Origin: Branchipolynoe longqiensis
Lineage: Eukaryota; Annelida; Polychaeta; Phyllodocida; Polynoidae
Length of the DNA stretch: 64,000 bases
NCBI GenBank assembly: GCA_030323885.1
Contig: CM059186.1
Coordinates: 23,579,849-23,643,848 of the forward strand
Reading direction: 5' to 3'
Part shown: positions 39,900 through 52,249 of the stretch, one piece after another
Position numbering within the stretch: the first letter of the stretch is position 1
How the letters are laid out: each line of letters opens with the position of its first letter
Translations under genes and position numbers: made by a program
Notes under the pieces: generated by a model
Seen by the model: the letters and a program-made list of their open reading frames with translations, nothing else
The model's database searches: none
What the model was told of the DNA's origin: nothing

Positions 39900-40540
39900 T
39901 CTCATACCATCAAAGGCCGGTTGCTCTCATACGGTTGCTCTGACCAAGCTATACACATCCCTGGTGAGATGCAAGCTAGAATATGAATATCCAGCATGGG
40001 CACCGATTTACAGGAAGGACTGTGAACTTCTCGAGAGAGTACAGAGGCGCGCAACCCACCTAGTACCAAGCCTGAAGAATTTCTCTTACGAAGCCCGACT
40101 ACGAGCACTAAACCTGCCAAGCCTATACTACAGAAGGGCCCGCGGAGACCTCATTGAGATCTACAAACACCTCAGCGGAACTTATACAGTCAAAAACCGG
40201 TACATCATACTCGAACCAACACACGGTCTGATAACCAGAGGGCATAATAAGAAGATCGTCAAACCCAGAACTAACAAGCAAGTTCGTCAAAATTTCCTCA
40301 CTGAAAGAGCCGGGAACACTTGGAACAGATTACCAGCTGATGTAGTGAATGCCCCAAGCTTAAACTCTTTCAAAGGACGCCTCGATAAGCACTGGGTAAT
40401 TTACCGCTACAGTCAGCGCTCGCCACACGAAAACTATAATTTCACTAGGTCCCACTTAGACAGGCCAAAGCTGCTAACAGGCACTGATGCCTAATTTCTT
40501 AAGCAGAAGAGGATAAGTATAAGTATATGTAAGTATGTGG
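39900..40540 (+). pseudogene. CR1/L2-like LINE, 3' end of ORF2 and tail
   Basis: Open for over 190 codons: TSLVRCKLEYEYPAWAPIYR, LLERVQRRATHLVPSL, NLPSLYYRRARGDLIEIYKH, NTWNRLPADVVNAPSLNSFK and GRLDKHW. These are the post-RT signature of CR1/L2/Rex-type elements. After the stop the 3' end has an AAGTATAAGTATATGTAAGT microsatellite, typical of such tails. The upstream part of the LINE is missing; a tRNA-like head precedes it. Confidence 0.8.
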
Positions 40541-40589
40541 TGTGGGAGGTTAAAAATCCCTTGGGTCAGTAAAAGTGTAGGCTCGGGCT

Positions 40590-40680
40590 TTCTATCGACC
40601 AGCAGTGGAATGAGGAAGACCAGTCGTCTATGACTGAAATTTCCCCTGCTTAAACAACTAATGGACCAAAGAAAAAAAAA
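40590..40680 (+). repeat. Alternative SINE tail
   Basis: AGCAGTGGAATGAGGAAGAC, GTCTATGACTGAAATTTCCC and AACAACTAATGGACCAA match the tail at 26380-26445. Confidence 0.6.
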
Positions 40681-40969
40681 ATTGTTTGAGTCCTAGTTCC
40701 AGTATCCAGTGACTATATCATGGTGAAATGGCAGAGGATGTAAAAACCCATATCTTATGGCAGTCCTAGAAGTCTATTAAACTATACAATATAATTTATG
40801 TAGCAAATCAGAAATAGTGGGTAAATATAAAGAGGTATGTGAAGAATTTATGTTTCTCCTTTAATTACGAATCTGGGTGCCCATTTCACTTACTCAGCCG
40901 TTCGCCACTTTAAAAAAAAAAAGGGTTGTTCTTCACCCCTAAACGGTTCCATGACAAAAGCTCACACCC

Positions 40970-41474
40970 TTAAAGTTGCATGGTCCGATGAAACATATTG
41001 TTTTCAAAACCAAAACACATACTTACATTTGATTCTATATATATAACATAGGTGATGTTGCATTAACTAAGGCTTTGGGGCAGCATGTACAAAATAATCA
41101 GTGAATTTATTATACCCCCATCGCTTTGGGCACCTACTTTGAGACAGACAATTAGGTAAATCTTGTGACCTTATTAGTCCTACCCTCTTTCCCAGTACCA
41201 TATATGTCATTAGTCAGGTTCCACACTACCTACATATTAATAGGTCATTCCTCATCACATGACCATCATGAGATGTGAATCTGGGCCACAACAGCAAGTC
41301 TTTTGACAAGCTTGCCGAAATGATTTTGGGTTCGTTCAACTCAAATTGCTCCAAAACTAGCCATTTTCCATCAAAATGACTGGAATAATGAAGAGTAGGT
41401 TATAATAGTCAACTTGATATATTTATCTAAAAAATGATGCAAAATTCGAAAGCCATCGGACTATGCAACTTTAA
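40970..41474 (-). mobile_element. TTAA MITE, long copy (505 bp)
   Basis: Both TTAA and both terminal repeats are present (AAGTTGCATGGTCCGATG and CATCGGACTATGCAACTT). The centre is about 150 bp longer than other copies, with a block (TCCTCATCACATGACCATCA) similar to one at 53170-53215. Confidence 0.8.
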
Positions 41475-41741
41475 TGATAAAATGAGAGAAAAGCTGCTGT
41501 TATCAGATTCAGTTGTTTACGTCCTAGCAACGTCTATAGTTATATCAGGATGGGTACCGACTATGTAATAAGCAGGACTATTTTGAAGTGGTTACAGTCT
41601 TTTCTTTGTTTTCCATTAAAACAAAGGATGAAAATTCACCTCGATTGTCAACTTTCAAAATGACAACCTTCATATTTGTCCTAGAATCTAAATTTATTTA
41701 AAGATCATTTTAATAGTAATTCACAGTTCTTTCCGATGGAA

Positions 41742-42070
41742 CAGGACGTGGTCGCCGAATTGGTAGAGTGCAGGCTTCCCATGTGGAAGGTCGGAAGTTC
41801 GAATCCCGGACGAGTCAAACCTATGACTTACACTATTTATACTTGTCGGTACCTAGCCTGGCGCTCAGCATTATTAGGATAGGGCAAGGACTGGTTAGCT
41901 CAGTGTCAGAATAACGTGACTGAGTGGGATATCAGGTTATGGTGCTGGTAGCCCGGTCTCCCAGTGGGGCAGTACTATAAAGTCGCCATGAGTGTGACCT
42001 GTCACAAGTCGGTACCTGTCCTGATATGACCTTAGATGTTGCCCGGACATAAAACTCCAACAACCCACCG
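41742..42070 (+). repeat. SINE, full-length copy
   Basis: Head GTGGTCGCCGAATTGGTAGA, B-box GTTCGAATCCC, core GTCAAACCTATGACTTACAC, body and tail through GATATGACCTTAGATGTTGC to CATAAAACTCCAACAACCC. Confidence 0.85.
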
Positions 42071-42162
42071 ACCGTAACCTCTACTGCACTCTTTTTCTAG
42101 CAAAGCCCAACCCTGCTAATAAACAACACTAACCTAGCCTGAGCACTAAAGAAAGAAACTAA

Positions 42163-42702
42163 GTGAAAGAAACAACAAAAATACATAAAGAACAAAAGAA
42201 AGAAAGAAAGAAAGAAAATATAATAATGAGTATGTTAGCAAATGTCAAACGAGGAGGGGTTGTGGCCATATATGTAAATAACAAGCACCAGGTTATAGAA
42301 AACAAACTGAGTGAATACAACACATCAACCGATGACATAGAAATCATGTAGTTACTAATTGAAAACAGCAAGCAAATCAACATAGCGGTAGCCTCAGTAT
42401 ATAGACAACCAAGAGTTAATGTAAATAAATTTATAGACCACCTAGAAGAGGGAATTGAAAATATCACAAGAAACAAGAATATAGATGTTTTTATCCTGGG
42501 AGATATGAATATAGACTATAGTAAAACAAATAAGGATCAAGAACAAATGAGATCATTAGTAAATCAAATGGGCCTGCAGCAACTGATAGAAGAAAAGACA
42601 AGACTGGCAGACATCAGCTCTACTCTAGACCTAATTTTGACAAACAGTGTACATATCAAGAAAAGGGGCACAAGATTATGGGGGATAAGTGACCATGATT
42701 AA
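42163..42702 (+). pseudogene. LINE endonuclease domain remnant
   Basis: Two frames separated by a TAG at 42349. GDMNIDY and SDHD are the APE-endonuclease motifs carrying the catalytic Asp/Asn and Asp-His. The N-terminal catalytic Glu region is missing. A (GAAA)n run lies at about 42190-42217. Confidence 0.75.
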
Positions 42703-43409
42703 TCTATGCAACTAGAAAGAAAATCACAGTGAAGCACAAGATTGAAGTAAAACTAGGTAGGTCCTACAAAGCTTATGATGTGGGAACAGATTGGAAAAAT
42801 GTAATGGACTCTAGGGACCCAAATCAGAAATGGGGAAAATGTTTTCGGTAGGATTCAAGAATTAATGGATAAAATGTGTCCAATCAAGACAATCAAGATG
42901 AGGGACAACCAGGACCCATGGATAGGTGAGGAAATAATAGATATTATCAAATTGGAGAGGAAATTTGGAGAGAAGGCTAGAATCACAAATAAGATGGATG
43001 ACATCAACAACTACAAAACTGTGAAAAGAAAAACCCTAAGGCTAGTCAGGCAGGCAAAGACAACTTAAATTGAAGAACGAGATAATAAATCAGGTAATGA
43101 CTCCAAGAAGTTCTGGAAAAATGTAGAGATGGCATTACCAGGAGATAAGGAGAAAAGGAAAATAGTGCTAACAGATGGAGATGGGAACACCATATCAAAT
43201 GAGAGAGCACCAGATAGACTAAATAAACACTTCACAGAGATAGGAGCAAAGTTAGCAGAGGAAGCTGGGAATACACAGGCGATGCAGTTGAAAATAGTAC
43301 AGAGACAGCAAGAGTAAGAGAGAATGAAGTGATTAGATTAGTTAAGAGAATAGATCTATGAAAGTCATCAGGAATACAGAACCTACAAGACAGAATAATT
43401 AAAGATGCT

Positions 43410-45646
43410 ATGCTAGCCATACCAAATGTCATATGTAACATAATCAATAATTCATTTGAGATGGGTATTTTTCCCACAGCCTGGAAGCAAGCTAAAGTGG
43501 TACCAATACACAAGGGTGGAGACAAAGGGGCGGGCAACTACCGCCCCATATCACTCCTACCTCTGCCAGGCAAGCTGATAGAAAAATTAATGTACAAGCA
43601 CATCATGAAACATCTAGATAGTGAGAAAATACTAAATGACAAACAGGGAGGGTTCAGAAAGGGATTCTCCACAACAAAAACTCGAACAAATGACATACTG
43701 ACCCAGATAGCACAGAGCCGTCAGGCCAACGTTGGTTATTAGTTGCACGGTTGCCACACATCTTTGCCGTTCATATTGCAACGACGGTGGATATTGATGA
43801 GACAGTCACCACATATTTTCCACCGTCAGGCCAACGATGGTGGCTCGCCGCTGGTCGCCGCACATTTTCCACCATCGGGGCCCAACCGGTCATGCATTGG
43901 GCCACCACCCATGGCCTGTCAGTGTAAAATATAATTTAAAAAAAATTATTTGTTTAATCTTAACCAAAAGGCTTTTGCAATGGAAATGTTGTTTGGGCTG
44001 TTGGGCCAATCGTGGATCAGTGGACAAACACTGTTGGCCCAAAGGCGTTTGCCACCATTGGCCCAACAGTGTTCGCCACTGTTGGCCCACCACCGTTTGC
44101 TACCGTTGGCCCACCATTGTTATGCCATGCCAACAGGCAGGCAACTACAGAGCCTCCCCCATCCATCAAGCGGTAAACAGATATGGTTGAGAAGGATGTT
44201 AAAATGTGCCTAACTAACAAACATAGGTGAGCTCTAATACGGTTGCTTTCGGAACAGGTCAGTAGAGAGTCAGAAGTTACAAATGCGCGCCAGTGCTCAT
44301 GAAACACCATTTTCATTGTAAAAGTGTTTTAGTGAGGAGTGCTCGGTTTTGTTTAGCAGGCATCACTTCTTAGCTTAGTTCTTTAGCCAAGATTAGTGTC
44401 TTATCATCTTAATATCTAATATGACACAGAAAACATACATCTTCTCCATGTGGTATCCAGAGATTCCTCTTTGGAAAAACCATAAAGACCCTATATGGGT
44501 CCTATATTTTTTGCTGGCTGGCTGGGTAGCTTTCGACCGTTGGCCCACTGTTGGCCACCGGCCAACGGTGGCATATGCTGCTATGGGTTGCTTTCCACCG
44601 TTGGGCCAATGGTGGGTCAGTGGACAAAACAACGTTGGCCCAACATCCTTTTGCCACCGTTGGCCCAATGGTGCCGCCACCATTGGCCCAACGTCGGCCC
44701 GACGGCTCAGTGCTATCTGGGGAGAGGTATGAATGAAGGTGAACAGACAACTGCCACATTCATAGATTTTAGCAAGGCATTCGATACAGTGAATCATGAC
44801 ATACTGATAAAAAAGCTAGAAAGAGTAGGAATAAGAGGAAGAACACTAGACTGGATAAGGAATTACATCAGAGAGAGAAGTCAGAGAACAAAAGTAAATG
44901 GCAAAACATCAGAAAGTATACAGGTAACCTGGAGAAGTCCTTATAGGGAATCAAATTCCAACTATATGCTGATGACACTGTGATATACACAACAAGCAAT
45001 AGCAGACAAGAGAATAGTGATAAGCTAAATGAGAAACAAGTAGCTTTAGATAATTGGTGTAACTCCAACAAGATTTCCATAAACCACAAGAAGTCGAAGG
45101 TCCTAGTGTTTGTCAGTGGGAAAATCAACTATGGCAATGAGGAGCCAATAATTTCGGGAGGAAAAGTTCTTGATTATCAGACTAACTACAGATATCTAGG
45201 GTTGAATCTTGATAGGAAACTAAACTACAATGATAACATAAAAGAAGTTATCAAGAAGGCAAACTACAAAATCTGGATATTAGCGAATACCATAAAATAC
45301 CTAACTACAAATATGGCTATTAAAATCTATAAAGGTATGATACTACCATACTTTGACTATGGTGATGTAATATATATATGAGGGGTAACAGAAATTGTTG
45401 GATAAACTACAAAGACTACTAAATAGAGCACTTAAGATATGTCTGAAGGTGGAACATAGACACCCAACTGATGATCTCCATAAGAAAGCAAGAGTCAACA
45501 CACTAAATGACAGGAGAAAAGCACATCTCAAAATAACAGCATTCAGGGAGACAAGGAAGCCTTGGAGGGTGCAGGTAACAAAAAAGGCAACAAGAGGTAG
45601 TGATGGACCCAGACTGATAATAAACAGAGCCAACAACATCATATGA
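43410..45646 (+). pseudogene. LINE reverse transcriptase remnant, split by insertion and deletion
   Basis: Segments 43410-43701, 44722-44940, 44980-45380 and 45395-45646 together give RT motifs (NYRPISLL, FRKGFSTTKT, IDFSKAFDTVNH, YADDTVIY, KSKVLVF, YRYLGLNLDRKL) and the C-terminal region. The YADD active site is kept, but the copy cannot be translated through. Confidence 0.8.
43702..44721. mobile_element. TIR element with inverted GTTGGCCCA minisatellite arms (1020 bp), inside the LINE
   Basis: Ends CCCAGATAGCACAGAGCCGT and, reversed, CCCAGATAGCACTGAGCCGT. Subterminal arrays of CCACCGTTGGCCCAAC-type units appear on both sides (about 43728-43925 and 44535-44700), with more near 44000-44125. 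There is no transposase. The many overlapping open frames here come from the repeat. Superfamily unknown to me. It splits the LINE RT between motifs. Confidence 0.8.
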
Positions 45647-46329
45647 GAGGAGTACCGAGTACATGAAGGCAAGGGAATGGAATACACTGGGAGTAGAAGA
45701 AAGAAGTACAGGGACAATAGAAACATAAAACATTAATCAAAAGAGAGCTAAATGCACTGCTAGACTAATGACAACAATAAATAAAATGAATTTAAAAAGA
45801 AAAAGAAAGATGGATAAATAAATAGAAAATACACGGATAATTCAAGCTAAGTTTGAGAGGGTATAGATGCTAGGTATGATACATACAAAAGGTAAACTTT
45901 AAACTTAAAATCAAAACCTAATGATCACTAACACAGCAAGGTGAAGACATTGAGAGAAATTAACTATTGGTAACCAAACAATTATCCAATTGTAGAACGA
46001 AGAGGTTTGGGGGATGTGGGAGAATGCTTACAAACAGAGAAAGAATGCATGCAGTAGTTAGCTGCAAAACAACTGAAAGTGATAAAAAGAAGGGGAGTCA
46101 CAAGACTATTACTGTCTAGCAGCGAAAACAAGTCATTAGACTTAACCGTTATGGGCAGCATAAATACACCCATCACAAAAAAAAATAAAAAATTACACTA
46201 CTTATCCTATTCAGCTCTAAGTTAGGCATGCGGGCTTGTAAGCTGACATGTGCCATTGTCACTGGTTAAATCATCACTACTAACATTATGGGAAGGAAGT
46301 GGGAAAGTGATGTCAGTTGTCAATTTATG

Positions 46330-46640
46330 GATGGACAAGGCTTTGGTCGAGGCGATTTTTGAAGCTATTTAGTGTAGCTCTGGGCAATGACAACAGCAGA
46401 GAGCAGGTTCCAGCTATCGACCACTTTATAGGTGAAAAGGTGATGTTTGGTAGCTGACCTGTCCGACTATACCTCTTCTTGAGCTTGAATTAGTGACCTC
46501 TGGTCATAGGGTTGTCATCTCCTGGCAACAGATCTTGATTTATGCAATAGTACCCATGCAAATTCTTGTAGACCCCTATTATATCAACCCGAGCGTGTCT
46601 ATAGCTCAGGCTTGGTATGTTCATTCATTCCAGTCTGTTT
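46330..46640 (-). pseudogene. CR1/L2-like LINE 3' fragment
   Basis: Read on the minus strand: MTRGH, FKLKKRYSRTGQLPNITFSP and LNSFKNRLDQSL, the conserved C-terminal end of CR1/L2-type ORF2, with several substitutions and one stop. Confidence 0.65.
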
Positions 46641-46679
46641 ATAAGGGAGTTCCCTGAGATCTCTACTAAGATTTTGACC

Positions 46680-48215
46680 GGAATACCACTGTCTCAATTC
46701 AGAAAAGAATGACACAAAGCTGAACATAATATGAATAAAACTGGAAGAATATTGTATCGTGTTTTGTTTGTTTTGTACATCTTGGTCCCCCCCCCCCGAA
46801 ATTCATACCATCTGTGGGAAGTTAATGGCATGCATAGCTTATGAATATGAGAAATGCACATGTAGGTTTTCATATTTTGGGGGGATTTCTTGGAGACGAG
46901 ACTAATCAATACCTTGCCTGATATGATTCATATGAGTTCTTGTTGGCCTAAGAAAATTCCACTTATAGAATTATATACTTTTCACTGATCCACATGTTCG
47001 CCTGAGATATATAGGCCTTATGCACATACACATGTGCCACACACAGATATATAATAATACAAATAAAAAAGTACTGGTGGTCGTATTCATCAGGCCTTTG
47101 GCTCTAATTAAACGGGGTGGGAGTGGGGGGCATGAAGATGTTATATGACTGATGACTTTAGAAATGACATGGACATAATAGACATTGTCACAAGTTATAT
47201 GCTCAAGGAAACACGCTCATCGGGAAATTTCATATGTGCATAGCTGATGTCAAGGTCAAATTATTTAGGACTTGCTGAGTCCCTTTTATACTGCCAGGAT
47301 TTGGTGGAACTATAGAATGTATAGCATTAGAAAACTGAATGTAGCATATAATGACATTATGAGGTTATTATAGGCCCTACCCCATCTACATAGGTATCAC
47401 AGTGCTAGTCAGATATATTTGCCAATATTTATATGCTAGCCTTTCAGGCTGTTATCAGGAATTTAATATTTAAATTTATTACTAGACTTGACAAGTCAGA
47501 AAATGCTATAATACAGGGACTTGTGAAAATAGGAGAGAGTGATCTCAGATTGTCATATGGAGGCATTGGTACAAACTACTGTATGTAGACCAACATTTGG
47601 ATAATTCATAACAAAAGACTGGACTGGGAGTAAATTTATAATTTATTTACATCTTCAAGATTATTCGTAGCAATATAGGTTTGTACAATCAATCATTTGT
47701 AAGTATACATAAGTATTATACCACATGTCAGTTTAAGTCATATAATAAGAACACACAGGCTATGTTATTAAACACACACTCAAAGTTCCGGGTTCGATTC
47801 AACCGAAAACCTCTAACACTCAGCCCTAGTAGCCATATCATAAGTACAAGAGGGAGGGAGGGTGGGGAAAACCGCCTTCCAGGTGTTTACTGTATGAGTG
47901 CCAGGACAAAGTGAGTTGGAGATCCTAGGTTTTCACCTCTAGATATACTATGGGTTTCCTTGGAGATTGTTGTTGACATTTGATAAGATTGCTTGGAGAC
48001 ATGAATGTGTCCTCACTACCGGACCTAGCAACCCAGATGCAAATTTCTTGGATCACAGATTGAGTTGAGTGGTTATGGCAATGCATACAAGTTTTGTTTA
48101 CATCACTTTGGCAACACCAGTTTGAATATTCAGAGACCTTCTATGTTGTGGGTTCGTCATTCCAGCAGAATTCTTGGCATTTTTAATAAAGAACAATAGA
48201 TAGGAATTAAATCTT
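46680..48215. other. No gene seen
   Basis: AT-rich DNA with a short C-run at 46787. There is no recognised repeat and no credible coding frame. Confidence 0.5.
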
Positions 48216-49260
48216 AGTTTTTAACATTACTGATGATTTATATAACATACATAGATAAATCTGGGATTTCTAATTCTTTGAGATTGTCCATTAATAGTTG
48301 GAGATCAATTTGAATTTTATTTAAGTTCATGTTTATAAATTTCATGAGATACATATCAGCAAGGTATTTGATTTCTTTTGAAACTATGAGACCATTATCT
48401 CTAGAATATGAGTTAACCCAATTACTGATGATTTATGTAACATACATAGATAGAACTGGGATTTCTAATTCTTTGAGATTGTCCATTAATAGTTGGAGAT
48501 CAATTTGAATTTTATTTAAGTTCATTATTATAAATTCCATTAGATACATATCAGCAAGGTATTTGATTTCTTTTTGAAACTATGAGATCATTATCTCTAG
48601 AATATGAGTTAACCCAGTTTATCTATTATATTGCTTTAGAAGCTCAATCTAGTTAGTAGATATAACTTAATCTAAGTTTGAATCTATTTGTCAGTTTACA
48701 AAAGAACAAAAGATAGGAATAAATCCTAGTCTAAAATTACTGATGAATTATATAACATGCAGATAACTGGGAATTCTAATTCTTTGAGATTGTCCATTAA
48801 AAGTTGGAGATCAATTTGAAATTATTTAAGTTCTTGTTTATAAATTTCAGTAGATAAATATCAGCAAGGTAATTGATTCCTTTTTGAAACTATGAGACCA
48901 GTATCTCCAGAATATGAGTTAACCCAGTGTATCTATTATTTTGCTTAGAAGCTCAATCTAGTTAGTAGATAGAACTTCATCTAAGTTCGGACCCATTTGT
49001 CAGTTTACAAAAGAACAATAGAGATGGATAAAATCCTAGTCTATAATTTACTGATGATTTATATAACATGCATAGATAGAACTGGGACTTCTAATTCTTT
49101 GAGAATGTCCACTAGCAGTTGGAGATCAACTTAAATTAAATAATTTCATAGTTTATGACATTTTTATATTATTCCTTTTATATATTTATATGCTATCAGA
49201 ACAGTATCTCCAGAGTATGAGTTTATCCAGTTGTCTATTTAGATTACTATAAGCCCAATC
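48216..49260 (+). repeat. Tandem array of a roughly 200-300 bp AT-rich unit
   Basis: Four diverged copies begin near 48226, 48423, 48735 and 49048. Each contains TTACTGATGATTTATATAAC, TCTAATTCTTTGAGATTGTC and GTTGGAGATCAATTTGAA. The second and third are separated by an extra segment of about 110 bp (AAGCTCAATCTAGTTAGTAG) that recurs after the third and fourth, so the array has a two-part period. The last unit is the most diverged. Confidence 0.75.
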
Positions 49261-50293
49261 CAGTTAGTAGAATAGGTCACACTATGTAATAGAATTACTT
49301 GGTTAATAAGGAGCCAAAATGAGTTTAACTGGGTTCTCTAAATTTTAGTTTTAATAACTTTTGTTTTGATTATTTCTTTGCCTGTCAGCATAGTGTACAG
49401 AATAATAAGATCTAAGCTGTGAGTTAAACCAGTTCTTCATGTTTTAAATTTGTTCTGTTTTGGCAACCAAGTAATTCAGTAGATGTGAGGTGACCAATTG
49501 TTATGAATTACTCATGTTACTACATAACATGCACAATGGTTAGTTTTGTAGTATTCATACTATTACTTGTATGTTAATCAATTTTTTTAATATGTAGGTA
49601 CTATGGATCAATTTATGTAACTACCATAATGTCGAGTCTGAAATAAAGTTTTGAATTGATAACACTGGCATAGTTGTTTGCTTTTTTTCAATTCTGGGGT
49701 TGTTTGTAACCTTACGACGGTTACTGGTTGCAGAACTGCAACATTAATAGAGAGACTCCGATAAATCGGCCCAAGCTTTGGTTGAAGATTTAACTTCAGT
49801 GGGGAGTGTTGTAGAAGCTGAGAACATCTTTACAACGTTGTAACAGCGAGTCGTTGGGGCGGCAGCGAATCTCTAAGGTCCGGCGGTAGTTGAGCGGTAG
49901 ATATAGTTGAGTACTTGTATCCAGTCAGCAGCAAGGGATTAGAGGAAGGGCGGGTAAAGATGGGTGCAGCGGTGGTTCCAGCAATGAGAACAAGACAGAG
50001 AAATCGTAATGGTGAAGGGCCCCACCCAAGAACACAACTACCCTGGTATGGGGAAGAAGTATGCCTGGGAGAAAATCGAAAGGGCAGAGTCTAGGAAATG
50101 AGAGTTGAGTCAAAGGACCGTGCCTATTTGCTATATGGTGACCAACCAGCGAGCCATAGACACGGACAGAGTAAGAGTACAAAGTGAAATGCTGGTGGGC
50201 TCCCCCTCCTAGAACTCTTTTCAGACATCAAGGAGGAGCAAGGCCGGCAGAGAGGATATAGAGAGAGGTGTGGACAGAGTGCGGACAGGTGTC
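49261..50293. other. No gene seen
   Basis: AT-rich to 49670, where GTCTGAAATAAAGTTTTGAA looks like a polyadenylation signal or the end of an unknown retroelement. It is then GC-richer to 50290, with no protein or repeat that I recognise. Confidence 0.4.
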
Positions 50294-50780
50294 GTATTCT
50301 CAGCGCCCGGTCATTCTCAGCGGCCTGTCGTGGCTTCTGCGCATGCGCGGATTTTCGCACATTGCGGCGAGCACTGCTATTTGTTTTGTTTACTGCTACG
50401 TTGTTAGCTGCTACGTTAATATCGCTTGGAATTTAAGGTTAATTTAATGAAATTTCATTATTTGAGTATGTAATTCTGTTAAATATGATCGCATTCAATA
50501 GATTTCGGCCTGATCGGACCCTAACACTGCCGGGCACCAGCTGAGCTTGCCACACCGGCGAGGCCACGGGTTTTTTGCATATGTCTTAAAATCCGCGCAT
50601 GCGCAGAAGCCACGACAGGCCGCTGAGAATGACCGGGCGCTGAGAATACGCACATTGCGGCGAGCACTGCTATTTGTTTTGTTTACTGCTACGTTGTTAG
50701 CTGCTACGTTAATATCGCTTGGAATTTAAGGTTAATTTAATGAAATTTCATTATTTGAGTATGTAATTCTGTTAAATATG
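50294..50780. repeat. Perfect 62-bp inverted repeat combined with a perfect 132-bp direct repeat
   Basis: 50294-50355 (GTATTCTCAGCGCCCGGTCA...) is the exact complement of 50588-50649. The 132 bp after each arm (50356-50487 and 50649-50780, starting CGCACATTGCGGCGAGCACT) are identical by my reading. No indel or mismatch is seen in either pair, so the event is recent. Confidence 0.85.
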
Positions 50781-51119
50781 TCAGCAAGTGAGTTGTTTGC
50801 TGTATAGTTCGTGTGCCGATTTAACGGTAGTATCACTTCTTACATACTTAATTGCAATTCTTTATTGTTATTTCGCTTGTGCCCGAGCTTATGCTTGTGC
50901 CCAGTCCGTCACTTCCTGTCCACCTGGTTTGATAAGAGGTGTGTTTTCTAGAAGAGGTATTAGTAAATAGGGTAGGGTGCTGGTTTTTTAAAGTTCATAA
51001 TGGTCATTGGTATTTCAACGTGTATAAACCTACTAAGTGTACAAATTATATCCGTTTCGAAAGCAATTCTTTATTTGTGGGGTACGAGAAAAAGTAGATG
51101 CCGGTGTCGCAGTTTGAGC

Positions 51120-51555
51120 TGACCGCATACACTCACTCAAGGCATTGTCAATGGTCATGAGCAATCTTCGTGCAGAAAATACAGAAGAAGTGAAAATCTA
51201 ACAGCATCGTCACTAACCTTATGAATTTAATATAATGTTTTTGGTAAAGATGGTTTCTATATGTGTACCAAGCGATTTGTTTGGTGGTTACCAAAAAGAT
51301 TATATTAAATTTATAAGGTTAGGGTTCTTGATTTATAATTATTTTGAATAAAACTAATGTTTTGAACTGCGTGTACCATCAAACTCAAGGCATTGTCAAT
51401 GGTCGTGAGCAATCTTCATACAGAAAATACAGGAAAAGTGAAATATCTCTAAAAGCACACCACCTAGAAACAAATCGCTTGGTACACATATAGAAACCAT
51501 CTTTACCAAAAACATTATATTAAATTCATAAGGTTAGTGACGATGCTGTTAGATT
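51120..51555. repeat. Palindromic repeat unit (GGCATTGTCAATGGTC family)
   Basis: About 70-bp arms at 51218-51290 and 51466-51540 (AATATAATGTTTTTGGTAAA and its complement) face each other. Copies of GGCATTGTCAATGGTC at 51141 and 51389 are in direct orientation. This is the same unit as in the 12143 element. Confidence 0.7.
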
Positions 51556-51764
51556 TTGACGCATGCGCATGAAACTAACAGTCAGCTGAAACTGGCAGGG
51601 CGCTCAAACTGCGAAACTGGCATGATGTAACTGTTCTGAGTATTGTAGCTGTAACACTGGCACTGTCCAGGTTGACTACACAATGGTGCAGTATAGACTA
51701 CATCACGGTTCCAGCGGCGAGGTGCATTGTGGGATGCGTCAGAGCAAAACAACCACCTGTTGCA

Positions 51765-52240
51765 GTTTCCCAGGGACACCAGTTTGCGAGGGACACATCG
51801 CTTCTGCACATGCGTCAAAATCGAACAGCATCGTCACTAACCTTATAAATTTAATATAATGTTTTTGGTAAAGATGTTTTCTATATGTGTACCAAACGAT
51901 TTGTTTCTAGATGGTGTAATTTGAGAGATATTTGACTTCTGTATTTTCTGTATGAACATTGCTCACGACCATTGACAATGCCTTGAGTTTGACGATACGC
52001 GCAGTGCAAAACGTTAGTTTTATTCAAAATTAATAGAAATGAAGAACCCTAACCTTCTAAATTTAATATAGTCTTTATGGTAAAGATGTTTTCTATATGT
52101 GTACGAAGCGATTTGTTTCTAGATGGTGTAATTTGAGAGATATTTTACTTCTTCTGTATGAAGATTTGCTCACGGCCGTTAACAATGCATTTGAATGGAA
52201 GTGTCCCTGGCAAACTACTGTCCCTCGGAATCCGCATCAC
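51765..52240. mobile_element. Inverted-repeat element inserted in the interspersed repeat
   Basis: Ends are inverted (CAGGGACACCAGTTTGCGAG against GTGTCCCTGGCAAACTACTG). The interior repeats the TTTAATATAATGTTTTTGGT and GATGGTGTAATTTGAGAGAT blocks. A C-run follows at 52236. Relative to the 7840 copy it separates two parts of the host repeat. Confidence 0.6.
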
Positions 52241-52249
52241 CCCCCCCCC

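Larger units (their letters stand above)
42075..45790 (+). mobile_element. Jockey/CR1-like LINE with endonuclease and RT, interrupted by a TIR element
   Basis: APE-type endonuclease, C-terminal half: RGGVVAIYVNNKHQ, ASVYRQPRVNVNKFIDHL, FILGDMNIDY and the terminal SDHD. RT follows: WKQAKVVPIHKGGDKGAGNY with RPISLLP, then after a 1.02-kb insertion FIDFSKAFDTVNHDIL and LYADDTVIY, and a C-terminal LDKLQRLLNRALKI. There are in-frame stops and frame changes. A deletion near 44940 removes the GVPQGS region between RT motifs. The end is AATAAATAAAATGAATTTAA near 45776. No RNase H is visible. Confidence 0.85.

Noticed and set aside
42163..42217. Lys/Glu-rich start of a frame as an N-terminal domain
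   Set aside because: It is translation of a (GAAA)n microsatellite; LINE endonuclease similarity starts only after it.
43743..44797. Several open frames of 60-160 codons rich in Trp, Pro and Gly
   Set aside because: All arise from translation of the GTTGGCCCA minisatellite; the periodicity is that of the DNA repeat.
48216..49260. CRISPR-like regularly spaced repeats
   Set aside because: Units are long, diverged and without unique spacers; this is a eukaryotic tandem repeat.
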